Assembly: GCA_036172665.1 (NCBI GenBank)
Contig: JAYKNF010000022.1
Span: 558,001-622,000, forward strand
Direction: 5' to 3'
Origin: Prosopocoilus inquinatus
Taxonomy: Eukaryota; Arthropoda; Insecta; Coleoptera; Lucanidae
Length of the DNA stretch: 64,000 nt
Shown: positions 38,954-51,027 of the stretch, in pieces
Layout of the letters: each line of letters starts with the position of its first letter
Numbering within the stretch: position 1 is the stretch's first letter
Made by a program: the position numbers and the translations under genes
The notes under the pieces: model-generated
The model's input: only the letters and a program-made list of their open reading frames with translations
What the model was told of the DNA's origin: nothing
The model's database searches: none

Positions 38954-39996
38954 CAGCTCCTGCTGCGTCCAAAAACTTCGTATCTCACATCAGAATTACT
39001 GGAGTCCATCCAAACGTCAAATAACATGATAGATGAGTAAGGATCGATTAGATACATCACAGGAACAACGCTAATACGTGTTGTTTCATTTAAAACTATT
39101 TCCAGTTTCTGCTGCGTCCGAAAACGTCGTATCTCACATCAAAGTTACTGGAGTCCATCCAAACGTCAAATAACATGTTAGATAAGTAAGGATCGTTTAG
39201 ATACATCACAGGAACAACGCTAATAGGTGTTGTTTCGTTTAAAACTATTTCCAGCTGCTGCTGCGTCCGAAAACGTCGTACCTCACATCAGAATTACTGG
39301 AGTCCATCCATACGTCAAATAACATGTTAGATAAGTAAGGATCGTTTAGATACATCACAGGAACAACGCTAATACGTGTTGTTTCGTTCAAAACTATTTC
39401 CAGCTTCTGCTGCATCCTAGAACTTTGTATCTCACATCAGAGTTACTGGAGTCCGTCCAAACGTCAAATAACATGATAGATGAGTAAGGATCGATTAGAT
39501 ACATCACAGGAACAACGCTAATATGTGTTGTTTCGTTTAAAACTATTTCCAGCTGCTGCTGCTTCCGAAAATTTCGTATCTCACATTAGAGTTACTGGAG
39601 TCCATCGAAACGTCAAATAACATAGTAGCTAAGAAAGGATCGATTAGATATATCACAGGAACAACGCTAATACGTGTTGTTTCGTTCAAAACTATTTCCT
39701 GCTTCTGCTGCGTCCAAAAACTTTGTATCTCACATCAGAGTTACTGGAGTCCATCCAAACGTAAAATAACACGATAGATGAGTAAGGATCGATTAGATAC
39801 ATCACAGGAACATCGCTAATGCGTGTTGTTTCGTTTATAACTATTTCCAGCTTCTGCTGCGTCCGAAAACGTCGTATCTCACATCAGAGTTACTGGAGTC
39901 CATCGAAACGACAAATAACATGATAGATAAGTAAGGATCGATTAGATACAGCACAGGAACAACGCTAATACGTGTTGTTTCGTTCAAAACTATTTC

Positions 39997-40152
39997 CAGC
40001 TTCTGCTGCGTCCGAGAACTTTGTATCTCACATCAGAGTTACTGGAGTCCGTCCAAACGTCAAATATATGAGTAAGGATATATATATACATGATAGATTA
40101 GATACATCACAGGTACAACGCTAATATGTGTTGTTTGGTTTAAAACTATTTC
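39997..40152. repeat. 156-bp rearranged monomer, copy 2
   Basis: The rearrangement at 40,066-40,105 is identical to that at 27,841-27,880, including the TA stutter, and is followed by CACAGGTACAACG rather than CACAGGAACAACG. The copy at 55,200 shares the GGTACAACG change, so copies 2 and 3 are closer to each other than to copy 1. Confidence 0.93.
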
Positions 40153-43100
40153 CAGCTGCTGCTGCGTCCGAAAATTTCGTATCTCACATTAGAGTTACTG
40201 GAGTCCATCGAAACGTCAAATAACATAGTAGCTAAGTAAGGATCGATTAGATACATCACAGGAACAACGCTAATACGTGTTGTTTCGTTCAAAACTATTT
40301 CCAGCTTCCGCTGCGTCCGAGAACTTTGTATCTCACATCAGAGATACTGGGGTCCATTCAAACGTCAAATAACATGATAGATGAGTAAGGATCGATTAGG
40401 AACATCACAGGAACAACGCTAATACGTGTTGTTTCGTTTAAGACTATTTCCAGCTTCTGCTGTGTCCGAAAACGTCGTATCTCACATCAAAGTTACTGGA
40501 GTCCATCCAAACGTCAAATAACATGCTAGATAAGTAAGGATCGTTTAGATACATCACAGGAACAACGCTAATACGTGTTGTTTCGTTCAAAACTGTTTCC
40601 AGCTTCTGCTGCGTCCGATAACTTTTTATCTCACATCAGAGTTACTGGAGTCCGTCCAAACGTCAGATAACATGATAGATGAGTAAGGATCGATTAGACA
40701 CATCACAGGAACAACGCTAATATGTGTTGTTTAGTTTAAAACTATTTCCAGCTGCTGCTGCGTCCGAAAACGTCGTATCTCACATCAGACTTAATGGAGT
40801 CCATCCAAACGTCAAATAACATGTTAGATAAGTAAGGATCGTTTAGATACATCACAGGAACAACGCTAATACGTGTTGTTTCGTTCAAAACTATTTCCAG
40901 CTTCTGCTGCGTCCTAGAACTTTGTATCTCACATCAGAGTTACTGGAGTTCGTCCAAACGTCAAATAACATGATAGATGAGTAAGGATCGATTAGATACA
41001 ACACAGGAACAACGCTAATATGTGTTGTTTCGTTTAAAACTATTTCCAGCTGCTGCTGCGTCCGAAAATTTCGTATCTCACATTAGAGTTACTGGAGTCC
41101 ATCGAAACGACAAATAACATAGTAGCTAAGTAAGGATCGATTAGATACATCACAGGAACAACGCTAATAGGTGTTGTTTCGTTCAAAACTATTTCCAGCT
41201 TCTGCTGCGTCCAAAAACTTTGTATCTCACATCACAGTTACTGGAGACCATCCAAACGTAAAATAACAAGATAGATGAGTAAGGATCGATTAGATACATC
41301 ACAGGAACATCGCTAATGCGTGTTGTTTCGTTTAAAACTATTTCCATCTTCTGCTGCGTCCGAAAACGTCGTATCTCACATCATAGTTACTGGAGTCCAT
41401 CGAAACGACAAATGACATGATAGATAAATAAGGATCGATTAGATACAGCACAGGAACAACGCTAATACGTGTTGTTTCGTTTAAAACTATTTCCAGCTTC
41501 AGCTGCGTCCGAGAACTTCGTATCTCACTTCAGAGTTACTGGAGTCCAGCCAAACGTCAAATAACGAGATAGATGAGTAAGGATCGATTAGATGCATCAC
41601 AGGAACAACGCTAATACGTGTTGTTTCTTTTAAAACTATTTCCAGTTTCTGCTGCGTCCGAAAACGTCGTCTCTCACATCAGAGTTACTGGAGTCCATCG
41701 AAACGACAAATAACATAGTAGCTAAGTAAGGATCGATTAGATACATCACAGGAACAACGCTAATACGTGTTGTTTCGTTCAAAACTATTTCCAGCTTCTG
41801 CTGCGTCCCAAAACTTTGTATCTCACATCAGAGTTACTGGAGTCCATCCAAACGTAAAATAACAAGATAGATGAGTAAGGATCGATTAGATACATCACAG
41901 GAACAACGCTAATATGTGTTGTTCCGTTTAAGACTATTTCCAGCTTCTGCTGTGTCCGAAAACGTCGTATCTCACATCAAAGTTACTGGAGTCCATCCAA
42001 ACGTCAAATAACATGCTAGATAAGTAAGGATCGTTTAGATACATCACAGGAACAACGCTAATACGTGTTGTTTCGTTCAAAACTGTTTCCAGCTTCTGCT
42101 GCGTCCGATAACTTTTTATCTCACATCAGAGTTACTGGAGTCCGTCCAAACGTCAGATAACATGATAGATGAGTAAGGATCGATTAGACACATCACAGGA
42201 ACAACGCTAATATGTGTTGTTTCGTTTAAAACTATTTCCAGCTGCTGCTGCGTCCGAAAACGTCGTATCTCACATCAGACTTAATGGAGTCCATCCAAAC
42301 GTCAAATAACATGTTAGATAAGTAAGGATCGTTTAGATACATCACAGGAACAACGCTAATACGTGTTGTTTCGTTCAAAACTATTTCCAGCTTCTGCTGC
42401 GTCCTAGAACTTTGTATCTCACATCAGAGTTACTGGAGTCCATCCAAACGTCAAATAACATGATAGATGAGTAAGGATCGATTAGATACAACACAGGAAC
42501 AACGCTAATATGTGTTGTTTCGTTTAAAACTATTTCCAGCTGCTGCTGCGTCCGAAAATTTCGTATCTCACATTAGAGTTACTGGAGTCCATCGAAACGA
42601 CAAATAACATAGTAGCTAAGTAAGGATCGATTAGATACATCACAGGAACAACGCTAATAGGTGTTGTTTCGTTCAAAACTATTTCCAGCTTCTGCTGCGT
42701 CCAAAAACTTTGTATCTCACATCAGAGTTACTGGAGACCATCCAAACGTAAAATAACAAGATAGATGAGTAAGGATCGATTAGATACATCACAGGAACAT
42801 CGCTAATGCGTGTTGTTTCGTTTAAAACTATTTCCATCTTCTGCTGCGTCCGAAAACGTCGTATCTCACATCATAGTTACTGGAGACCATCGAAACGACA
42901 AATGACATGATAGATAAATAAGGATCGATTAGATACAGCACAGGAACAACGCTAATACGTGTTGTTTCGTTCAAAACTATTTCCAGCTTCTGCTGCGTCC
43001 AAAAACTTTGTATCTCACATCAGAGTTACTGGAGTCCATCCAAACGTAAAATAACATGATAGATGAGTAAGGATCGATTAGATACATCACAGGAACATCG

Positions 43101-43579
43101 CTAATACGTGTTGTTTCCTTTAAAACTATTTCCAGCTCCTGCTGCGTCCAAAAACTTTGTATCTCACATCAGACTTACTGGAGTCCATCCAAACGTCAAA
43201 TAACATGTTAGATAAGTAAGGATCGTTTAGATACATCACAGGAACAACGCTAATACGTGTTGTTTCGTTCAAAACTATTTCCAGCTACTGCTGCGTCCGA
43301 GAACTTTGTATCTCACATCAGAGTTACTGGAGTCCATCCAAACGTCAAATAACATGATAGATGAGTAAGGATCGATTAGATACATCACAGGAACAACGCT
43401 AATACGTGTTGTTTCGTTTAAAACTATTTCCAGCTCCTGCTGCGTCCAAAAACTTCGTATCTCACATCAGAGTTACTAGAGTCCATCGAAACGTCAAATA
43501 ACATGATAGATGAGTAAGGATCGATTAGATACATCACAGGAACAACGCTAATGCGTGTTGTTTCATTTAAAACTATTTC

Positions 43580-43727
43580 CAGCTTCTGTTGCGTCCGAAA
43601 ATTTCGTACCTCACCTCAGAGTTACTGGAGTCCATGAAATGTCAAATAACATAGTAGATAAGTAAGGATCGATTAGATACATGACACAAACAACGCTAAT
43701 ACGTGTTGTTTCGTTCAAAACTATTTC
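43580..43727. repeat. 148-bp divergent monomer, copy 3
   Basis: It has the same linked changes as at 29,269 (CTTCTGTTGCG, GTACCTCACCTC, CCATGAAATG, CATGACACAAAC), carried in 20-mer copy 1. Confidence 0.92.
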
Positions 43728-46558
43728 CAGCTTCTGCTGCGTCCGAGAACTTTTTATCTCACATCAGAGATACTGGAGTCCATCCAAACGTCAAATAACA
43801 TGATAGATGAGTAAGGATCGATTAGATACATCACAGGAACAACGCTAATACGTGTTGTTTCGTTTAAAACTATTTCCAGCTTCTGCTGCGTCCGAAAATT
43901 TCGTATCTCACATCAAAGTTACTGGAGTCCATCGAAACGTCAAATAACATAGTAGATAAGTAAGGATCGATTAGATACATCACAGGAACAACGCTAATAC
44001 TTGTTGTTTCGTTCAAAACTATTTCCAGCTTCTGCTGCGTCCTAGAACTTTGTATCTCACATCACAGTTACTGGAGTCCGTCCAAACGTCAAATAACATG
44101 ATAGATGAGTAAGGATCGATTAGATACATCACAGGAACAACGCTAATATGTGTTGTTTCGTTTAAAACTATTTCCAGCTGCTGCTGCGTCCGAAAATTTC
44201 GTATCTCACATTAGAGTTACTGGAGTCCATCGAAAAGTCAAATAACATAGTAGCTAAGTAAGGATCGATTAGATACATCACAGGAACAACGCTAATGCGT
44301 GTTGTTTCATTTAAAACTATTTCCAGCTTCTGCTGCGTCCGAAAATTTCGTATCTCACATCAAAGTTACTGGAGTCCATCGAAACGTCAAATAACATAGT
44401 AGATAAGTAAGGATCGATTAGATACATCACAGGAACAACGCTAATACTTGTTGTTTCGTTCAAAACTATTTCCAGCTTCAGCTGCGTCCGAGAACTTCGT
44501 ATCTCACTTCAGAGTTACTGGAGTCCAGCCAAACGTCAAATAACGAGATAGATGAGTAAGGATCGATTAGATGCATCACAGGAACAACGCTAATACGTGT
44601 TGTTTCGTTTAAAACTATTTCCAGTTTCTGCTGCGTCCGAAAACGTCGTCTCTCACATCAGAGTTACTGGAGTCCATCGAAACGACAAATAACATAGTAG
44701 CTAAGTAAGGATCGATTAGATACATCACAGGAACAACGCTAATACGTGTTGTTTCGTTCAAAACTATTTCCAGCTTCTGCTGCGTCCAAAAACTTTGTAT
44801 CTCACATCAGAGTTACTGGAGTCCATCCAAACGTAAAATAACAAGATAGATGAGTAAGGATCGATTAGATACATCACAGGAACAACGCTAATATGTGTTG
44901 TTTCGTTTAAGACTATTTCCAGCTTCTGCTGTGTCCGAAAACGTCGTATCTCACATCAAAGTTACTGGAGTCCATCCAAACGTCAAATAACATGCTAGAT
45001 AAGTAAGGATCGTTTAGATACATCACAGGAACAACGCTAATACGTGTTGTTTCGTTCAAAACTGTTTCCAGCTTCTGCTGCGTCCGATAACTTTTTATCT
45101 CACATCAGAGTTACTGGAGTCCGTCCAAACGTCAGATAACATGATAGATGAGTAAGGATCGATTAGACACATCACAGGAACAACGCTAATATGTGTTGTT
45201 TCGTTTAAAACTATTTCCAGCTGCTGCTGCGTCCGAAAACGTCGTATCTCACATCAGACTTAATGGAGTCCATCCAAACGTCAAATAACATGTTAGATAA
45301 GTAAGGATCGTTTAGATACATCACAGGAACAACGCTAATACGTGTTGTTTCGTTCAAAACTATTTCCAGCTTCTGCTGCGTCCTAGAACTTTGTATCTCA
45401 CATCAGAGTTACTGGAGTCCATCCAAACGTCAAATAACATGATAGATGAGTAAGGATCGATTAGATACAACACAGGAACAACGCTAATATGTGTTGTTTC
45501 GTTTAAAACTATTTCCAGCTGCTGCTGCGTCCGAAAATTTCGTATCTCACATTAGAGTTACTGGAGTCCATCGAAACGACAAATAACATAGTAGCTAAGT
45601 AAGGATCGATTAGATACATCACAGGAACAACGCTAATAGGTGTTGTTTCGTTCAAAACTATTTCCAGCTTCTGCTGCGTCCAAAAACTTTGTATCTCACA
45701 TCAGAGTTACTGGAGACCATCCAAACGTAAAATAACAAGATAGATGAGTAAGGATCGATTAGATACATCACAGGAACATCGCTAATGCGTGTTGTTTCGT
45801 TTAAAACTATTTCCATCTTCTGCTGCGTCCGAAAACGTCGTATCTCACATCATAGTTACTGGAGACCATCGAAACGACAAATGACATGATAGATAAATAA
45901 GGATCGATTAGATACAGCACAGGAACAACGCTAATACGTGTTGTTTCGTTCAAAACTATTTCCAGCTTCTTCTGCGTCCAAAAACTTTGTATCTCACATC
46001 AGAGTTACTGGAGTCCATCCAAACGTAAAATAACATGATAGATGAGTAAGGATCGATTAGATACATCACAGGAACATCGCTAATACGTGTTGTTTCCTTT
46101 AAAACTATTTCCAGCTCCTGCTGCGTCCAAAAACTTTGTATCTCACATCAGACTTACTGGAGTCCATCCAAACGTCAAATAACATGTTAGATAAGTAAGG
46201 ATCGTTTAGATACATCACAGGAACAACGCTAATACGTGTTGTTTCGTTCAAAACTATTTCCAGCTACTGCTGCGTCCGAGAACTTTGTATCTCACATCAG
46301 AGTTACTGGAGACCATCCAAACGTCAAATAACATGATAGATGAGTAAGGATCGATTAGATACATCACAGGAACAACGCTAATACGTGTTGTTTCGTTTAA
46401 AACTATTTCCAGCTCCTGCTGCGTCCAAAAACTTCGTATCTCACATCAGAGTTACTAGAGTCCATCGAAACGTCAAATAACATGATAGATGAGTAAGGAT
46501 CGATTAGATACATCACAGGAACAACGCTAATGCGTGTTGTTTCATTTAAAACTATTTC

Positions 46559-46706
46559 CAGCTTCTGTTGCGTCCGAAAATTTCGTACCTCACCTCAGAG
46601 TTACTGGAGTCCATGAAATGTCAAATAACATAGTAGATAAGTAAGGATCGATTAGATACATGACACAAACAACGCTAATACGTGTTGTTTCGTTCAAAAC
46701 TATTTC
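46559..46706. repeat. 148-bp divergent monomer, copy 4
   Basis: This is the same divergent type, 2,979 bp from copy 3, in 20-mer copy 2. The next monomer reads GAGAAATTTTTATC in place of GAGAACTTTTTATC. Confidence 0.92.
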
Positions 46707-47749
46707 CAGCTTCTGCTGCGTCCGAGAAATTTTTATCTCACATCAGAGATACTGGAGTCCATCCAAACGTCAAATAACATGATAGATGAGTAAGGATCGA
46801 TTAGATACATCACAGGAACAACGCTAATACGTGTTGTTTCGTTTAAAACTATTTCCAGCTTCTGCTGCGTCCGAAAATTTCGTATCTCACATCAAAGTTA
46901 CTGGAGTCCATCGAAACGTCAAATAACATAGTAGATAAGTAAGGATCGATTAGATACATCACAGGAACAACGCAAATACTTGTTGTTTCGTTCAAAACTA
47001 TTTCCAGCTTCTGCTGCGTCCTAGAACTTTGTATCTCACATCACAGTTACTGGAGTCCGTCCAAACGTCAAATAACATGATAGATGAGTAAGGATCGATT
47101 AGATACATCACAGGAACAACGCTAATATGTGTTGTTTCGTTTAAAACTATTTCCAGCTGCTGCTGCGTCCGAAAATTTCGTATCTCACATTAGAGTTACT
47201 GGAGTCCATCGAAAAGTCAAATAACATAGTAGCTAAGTAAGGATCGATTAGATACATCACAGGAACAACGCTAATGCGTGTTGTTTCATTTAAAACTATT
47301 TCCAGCTTCTGCTGCGTCCGAAAATTTCGTATCTCACATCAAAGTTACTGGAGTCCATCCAAACGTCAAATAACATGATAGATGAGTAAGGATCGATTAG
47401 ATACATCACAGGAACAACGCTAATACGTGTTGTTTCGTTTAAAACTATTTCCAGTTTCTGCTGCGTCCGAAAACGTCGTATCTCACATCAAAGTTACTGG
47501 AGTCCATCCAAACGTCAAATAACATGTTAGATAAGTAAGGATCGTTTAGATACATCACAGGAACAACGCTAATAGGTGTTGTTTCGTTTAAAACTATTTC
47601 CAGCTTCTGCTGCGTCCGAAAACGTCGTATCTCACATCAAAGTTACTGGAGTCCATCCAAACGTCAAATAACATGTTAGATAAGTAAGGATCGTTTAGAT
47701 ACATCACAGGAACAACGCTAATAGGTGTTGTTTCGTTCAAAACTATTTC

Positions 47750-47899
47750 CTGCTTCTGCTGCGTCCAAAAACTTTGTATCTCACAATCAGAGTTACTGGA
47801 GTCCATCCAAACGTAAAATAACACGATGGATGAGTAAGGATCGATTAGATACATCACAGGAACATAGCTAATGCGTGTTGTTTCGTTTTAAACTATTTC
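47750..47899. repeat. 150-bp monomer with independent one-base insertion
   Basis: TCTCACAATCAG replaces TCTCACATCAG, one extra A at about 47,785. The paralogous monomer in copy 2 (about 52,071-52,219) is 149 bp and lacks it, so the insertion post-dates the 4.3-kb duplication or is a sequencing error. It creates an 87-codon minus-strand open frame at 47,594-47,857 by the same period-of-150 effect, with a different peptide in its middle part. Confidence 0.93.
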
Positions 47900-50879
47900 C
47901 AGCTTCTGCTGCGTCCAAAAATTTCGTATCTCACATCAGAATTACTAGAGTCCATCGAAACGTCAAATAACATGATAGATGAGTAAGGATCGATTAGATA
48001 CATCACAGGAACAACGCTAATGCGTGTTGTTTCGTTTAAAACTATTTCCAGCTTCTGCTGCGTCCGAAAATTTCGTATCTCACTTCAGAGTTACTGGAGT
48101 CCATCGAAACGTCAAATAACATAGTAGATAAGTAAGGATCGATTAGATACATCACAGGAACAACGCTAATACGTGTTGTTTCGTTCAAAACTATTTCCAG
48201 CTTCTGCTGCGTCCGAGAACTTTGTATCTCACATCAGAGTTACTTTAGTCCATTCAAACGTCAAATAACATGCTAGATAAGTAAGGATCTATTAGATACA
48301 TCACAGGAACAACGCTAATATGTGTTGTTTCGTTTGAAACTATTTCCAGCTCCTGCTGCGTCCAAAAACTTCGTATCTCACATCAGAGTTACTGGAGTCC
48401 ATCGAAACGACAAATAACATGATAGATAAGTAAGGATCGATTAGATACAGCACAGGAACAACGCTAATACGTGTTGTTTCGTTTAAAACTATTTAAAGCT
48501 TCTGCTGCGTCCGAAAATTTCGTATCTCACATCAGAGTTACTGGAGTCCATCGAAACGTCAAATAACATAGTAGATAAGTAAGGATCGATTAGATACATC
48601 ACAGGAACAACGCTAATGCGTGTTGTTTCGTTTAAAACTATTTCCAGCTCCTGCTGCGTCCAAAAACTTTGTATCTCACATCAGAGTTACTGGAGTCCAT
48701 CCAAACGTAAAATAACATGATAGATGAGTAAGGATCGATTAGATACATCACAGGAACATAGCTAATGCGTGTTGTTTCGTTTTAAACTATTTCCAGCTTC
48801 TGCTGCGTCCGAAAACGTCGTATCTAACATCAGAGTTACTGGAGTCCATCGAAACGACAAATAACATGATAGATAAGTAAGGATCGATTAGATACATCAC
48901 AGGAACAACGCTAATACGTGTTGTTTCGTTTAAAACTATTTCCAGTTCCTGCTACGTCCAAAAACTTTGTATCTCACATCAGAGTTACTGGAGTCCATCC
49001 AAACGTAAAATAACATGATAGATGAGTAAGGATCGATTAGATACATCACAGGAACAACGCTAATGCGTGTTGTTTCGTTTAAAACTATTTCCAGCTTCTG
49101 CTGCGTCCGAAAATTTCGTATCTCACATCAAAGTTACTGGAGTCCATCCAAACGTCAAATAACATGTTAGATAAGTAAGGATCGTTTAGATACATCACAG
49201 GAACAACGCTAATACGTGTTGTTTGGTTTAAAACTATTTCCAGCTCCTGCTGCGTCCAAAAACTTCGTATCTCACATCAGAATTACTGGAGTCCATCCAA
49301 ACGTCAAATAACATGATAGATGAGTAAGGATCGATTAGATACATCACAGGAACAACGCTAATACTTGTTGTTTCATTTAAAACTATTTCCAGTTTCTGCT
49401 GCGTCCGAAAACGTCGTATCTCACATCAAAGTTACTGGAGTCCATCCAAACGTCAAATAACATGTTAGATAAGTAAGGATCGTTTAGGTACATCACAGGA
49501 ACAACGCTAATAGGTGTTGTTTCGTTTAAAACTATTTCCAGCTGCTGCTGCGTCCGAAAACGTCGTACCTCACATCAGAATTACTGGAGTCCATCCATAC
49601 GTCAAATAACATGTTAGATAAGTAAGGATCGTTTAGATACATCACAGGAACAACGCTAATACGTGTTGTTTCGTTCAAAACTATTTCCAGCTTCTGCTGC
49701 ATCCTAGAACTTTGTATCTCACATCAGAGTTACTGGAGTCCATCCAAACGTAAAATAACACGATAGATGAGTAAGGATCGATTAGATACAACACAGGAAC
49801 AACGCTAATATGTGTTGTTTCGTTTAAAACTATTTCCAGCTGCTGCTGCGTCCGAAAATTTCGTATCTCACATTAGAGTTACTGGAGTCCATCGAAACGA
49901 CAAATAACATAGTAGCTAAGTAAGGATCGATTAGATACATCACAGGAACAACGCTAATAGGTGTTGTTTCGTTCAAAACTATTTCCAGCTTCTGCTGCGT
50001 CCAAAAACTTTGTATCTCACATCAGAGTTACTGGAGACCATCCAAACGTAAAATAACAAGATAGATGAGTAAGGATCGATTAGATACATCACAGGAACAT
50101 CGCTAATGCGTGTTGTTTCGTTTAAAACTATTTCCATCTTCTGCTGCGTCCGAAAACGTCGTATCTCACATCATAGTTACTGGAGACCATCGAAACGACA
50201 AATGACATGATAGATAAATAAGGATCGATTAGATACAGCACAGGAACAACGCTAATACGTGTTGTTTCGTTCAAAACTATTTCCAGCTTCTTCTGCGTCC
50301 AAAAACTTTGTATCTCACATCAGAGTTACTGGAGTCCATCCAAACGTAAAATAACATGATAGATGAGTAAGGATCGATTAGATACATCACAGGAACATCG
50401 CTAATACGTGTTGTTTCCTTTAAAACTATTTCCAGCTCCTGCTGCGTCCAAAAACTTTGTATCTCACATCAGACTTACTGGAGTCCATCCAAACGTCAAA
50501 TAACATGTTAGATAAGTAAGGATCGTTTAGATACATCACAGGAACAACGCTAATACGTGTTGTTTCGTTCAAAACTATTTCCAGCTACTGCTGCGTCCGA
50601 GAACTTTGTATCTCACATCAGAGTTACTGGAGACCATCCAAACGTCAAATAACATGATAGATGAGTAAGGATCGATTAGATACATCACAGGAACAACGCT
50701 AATACGTGTTGTTTCGTTTAAAACTATTTCCAGCTCCTGCTGCGTCCAAAAACTTCGTATCTCACATCAGAGTTACTAGAGTCCATCGAAACGTCAAATA
50801 ACATGATAGATGAGTAAGGATCGATTAGATACATCACAGGAACAACGCTAATGCGTGTTGTTTCATTTAAAACTATTTC

Positions 50880-51027
50880 CAGCTTCTGTTGCGTCCGAAA
50901 ATTTCGTACCTCACCTCAGAGTTACTGGAGTCCATGAAATGTCAAATAACATAGTAGATAAGTAAGGATCGATTAGATACATGACACAAACAACGCTAAT
51001 ACGTGTTGTTTCGTTCAAAACTATTTC
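50880..51027. repeat. 148-bp divergent monomer, copy 5
   Basis: This is the same divergent type, 4,321 bp from copy 4, carried in copy 2 of the 29-mer duplication. Confidence 0.92.

Larger units (their letters stand above)
39115..44472. repeat. Long-range paralogous block, copy 2 of 3 (about 5.4 kb)
   Basis: This block matches 54,318 to about 59,526 over its whole length. The offset is 15,203 bp up to the monomer at 40,300 and 15,054 bp after it, because the later copy lacks one monomer (CTTCCGCTGCG type). Its first 2.3 kb also match 26,890-29,165. Shared rare features are the 156-bp monomer, GATAACTTTTTATC, TTTAAGACTATT, ATGCATCAC and the 148-bp divergent monomer. Confidence 0.87.
41494..47358. 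repeat. 20-mer higher-order repeat (2,979 bp), two tandem copies
   Basis: The monomer starting CAGCTTCAGCTGCG occurs at 41,494 and 44,473, offset 2,979 bp (20 x 149 minus one base from the 148-bp monomer). The following monomers match in order, including ATGCATCAC, TTTAAGACTATT with CTGTGTCC, GATAACTTTTTATC, TTTCCATCTT and the divergent 148-bp type. The match ends near 47,358, where CCATCCAAACG replaces CCATCGAAACG. Copy 2 overlaps the start of the 29-mer duplication. Confidence 0.9.

Noticed and set aside
1931..47857. Six 87-codon minus-strand open frames as a small gene family
   Set aside because: They arise only where a monomer is 150 bp, start at a GTG inside the repeat, contain the repeat's own translation twice, and one sister locus has a stop. 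There is no start context, no domain and no conservation beyond the DNA repeat.
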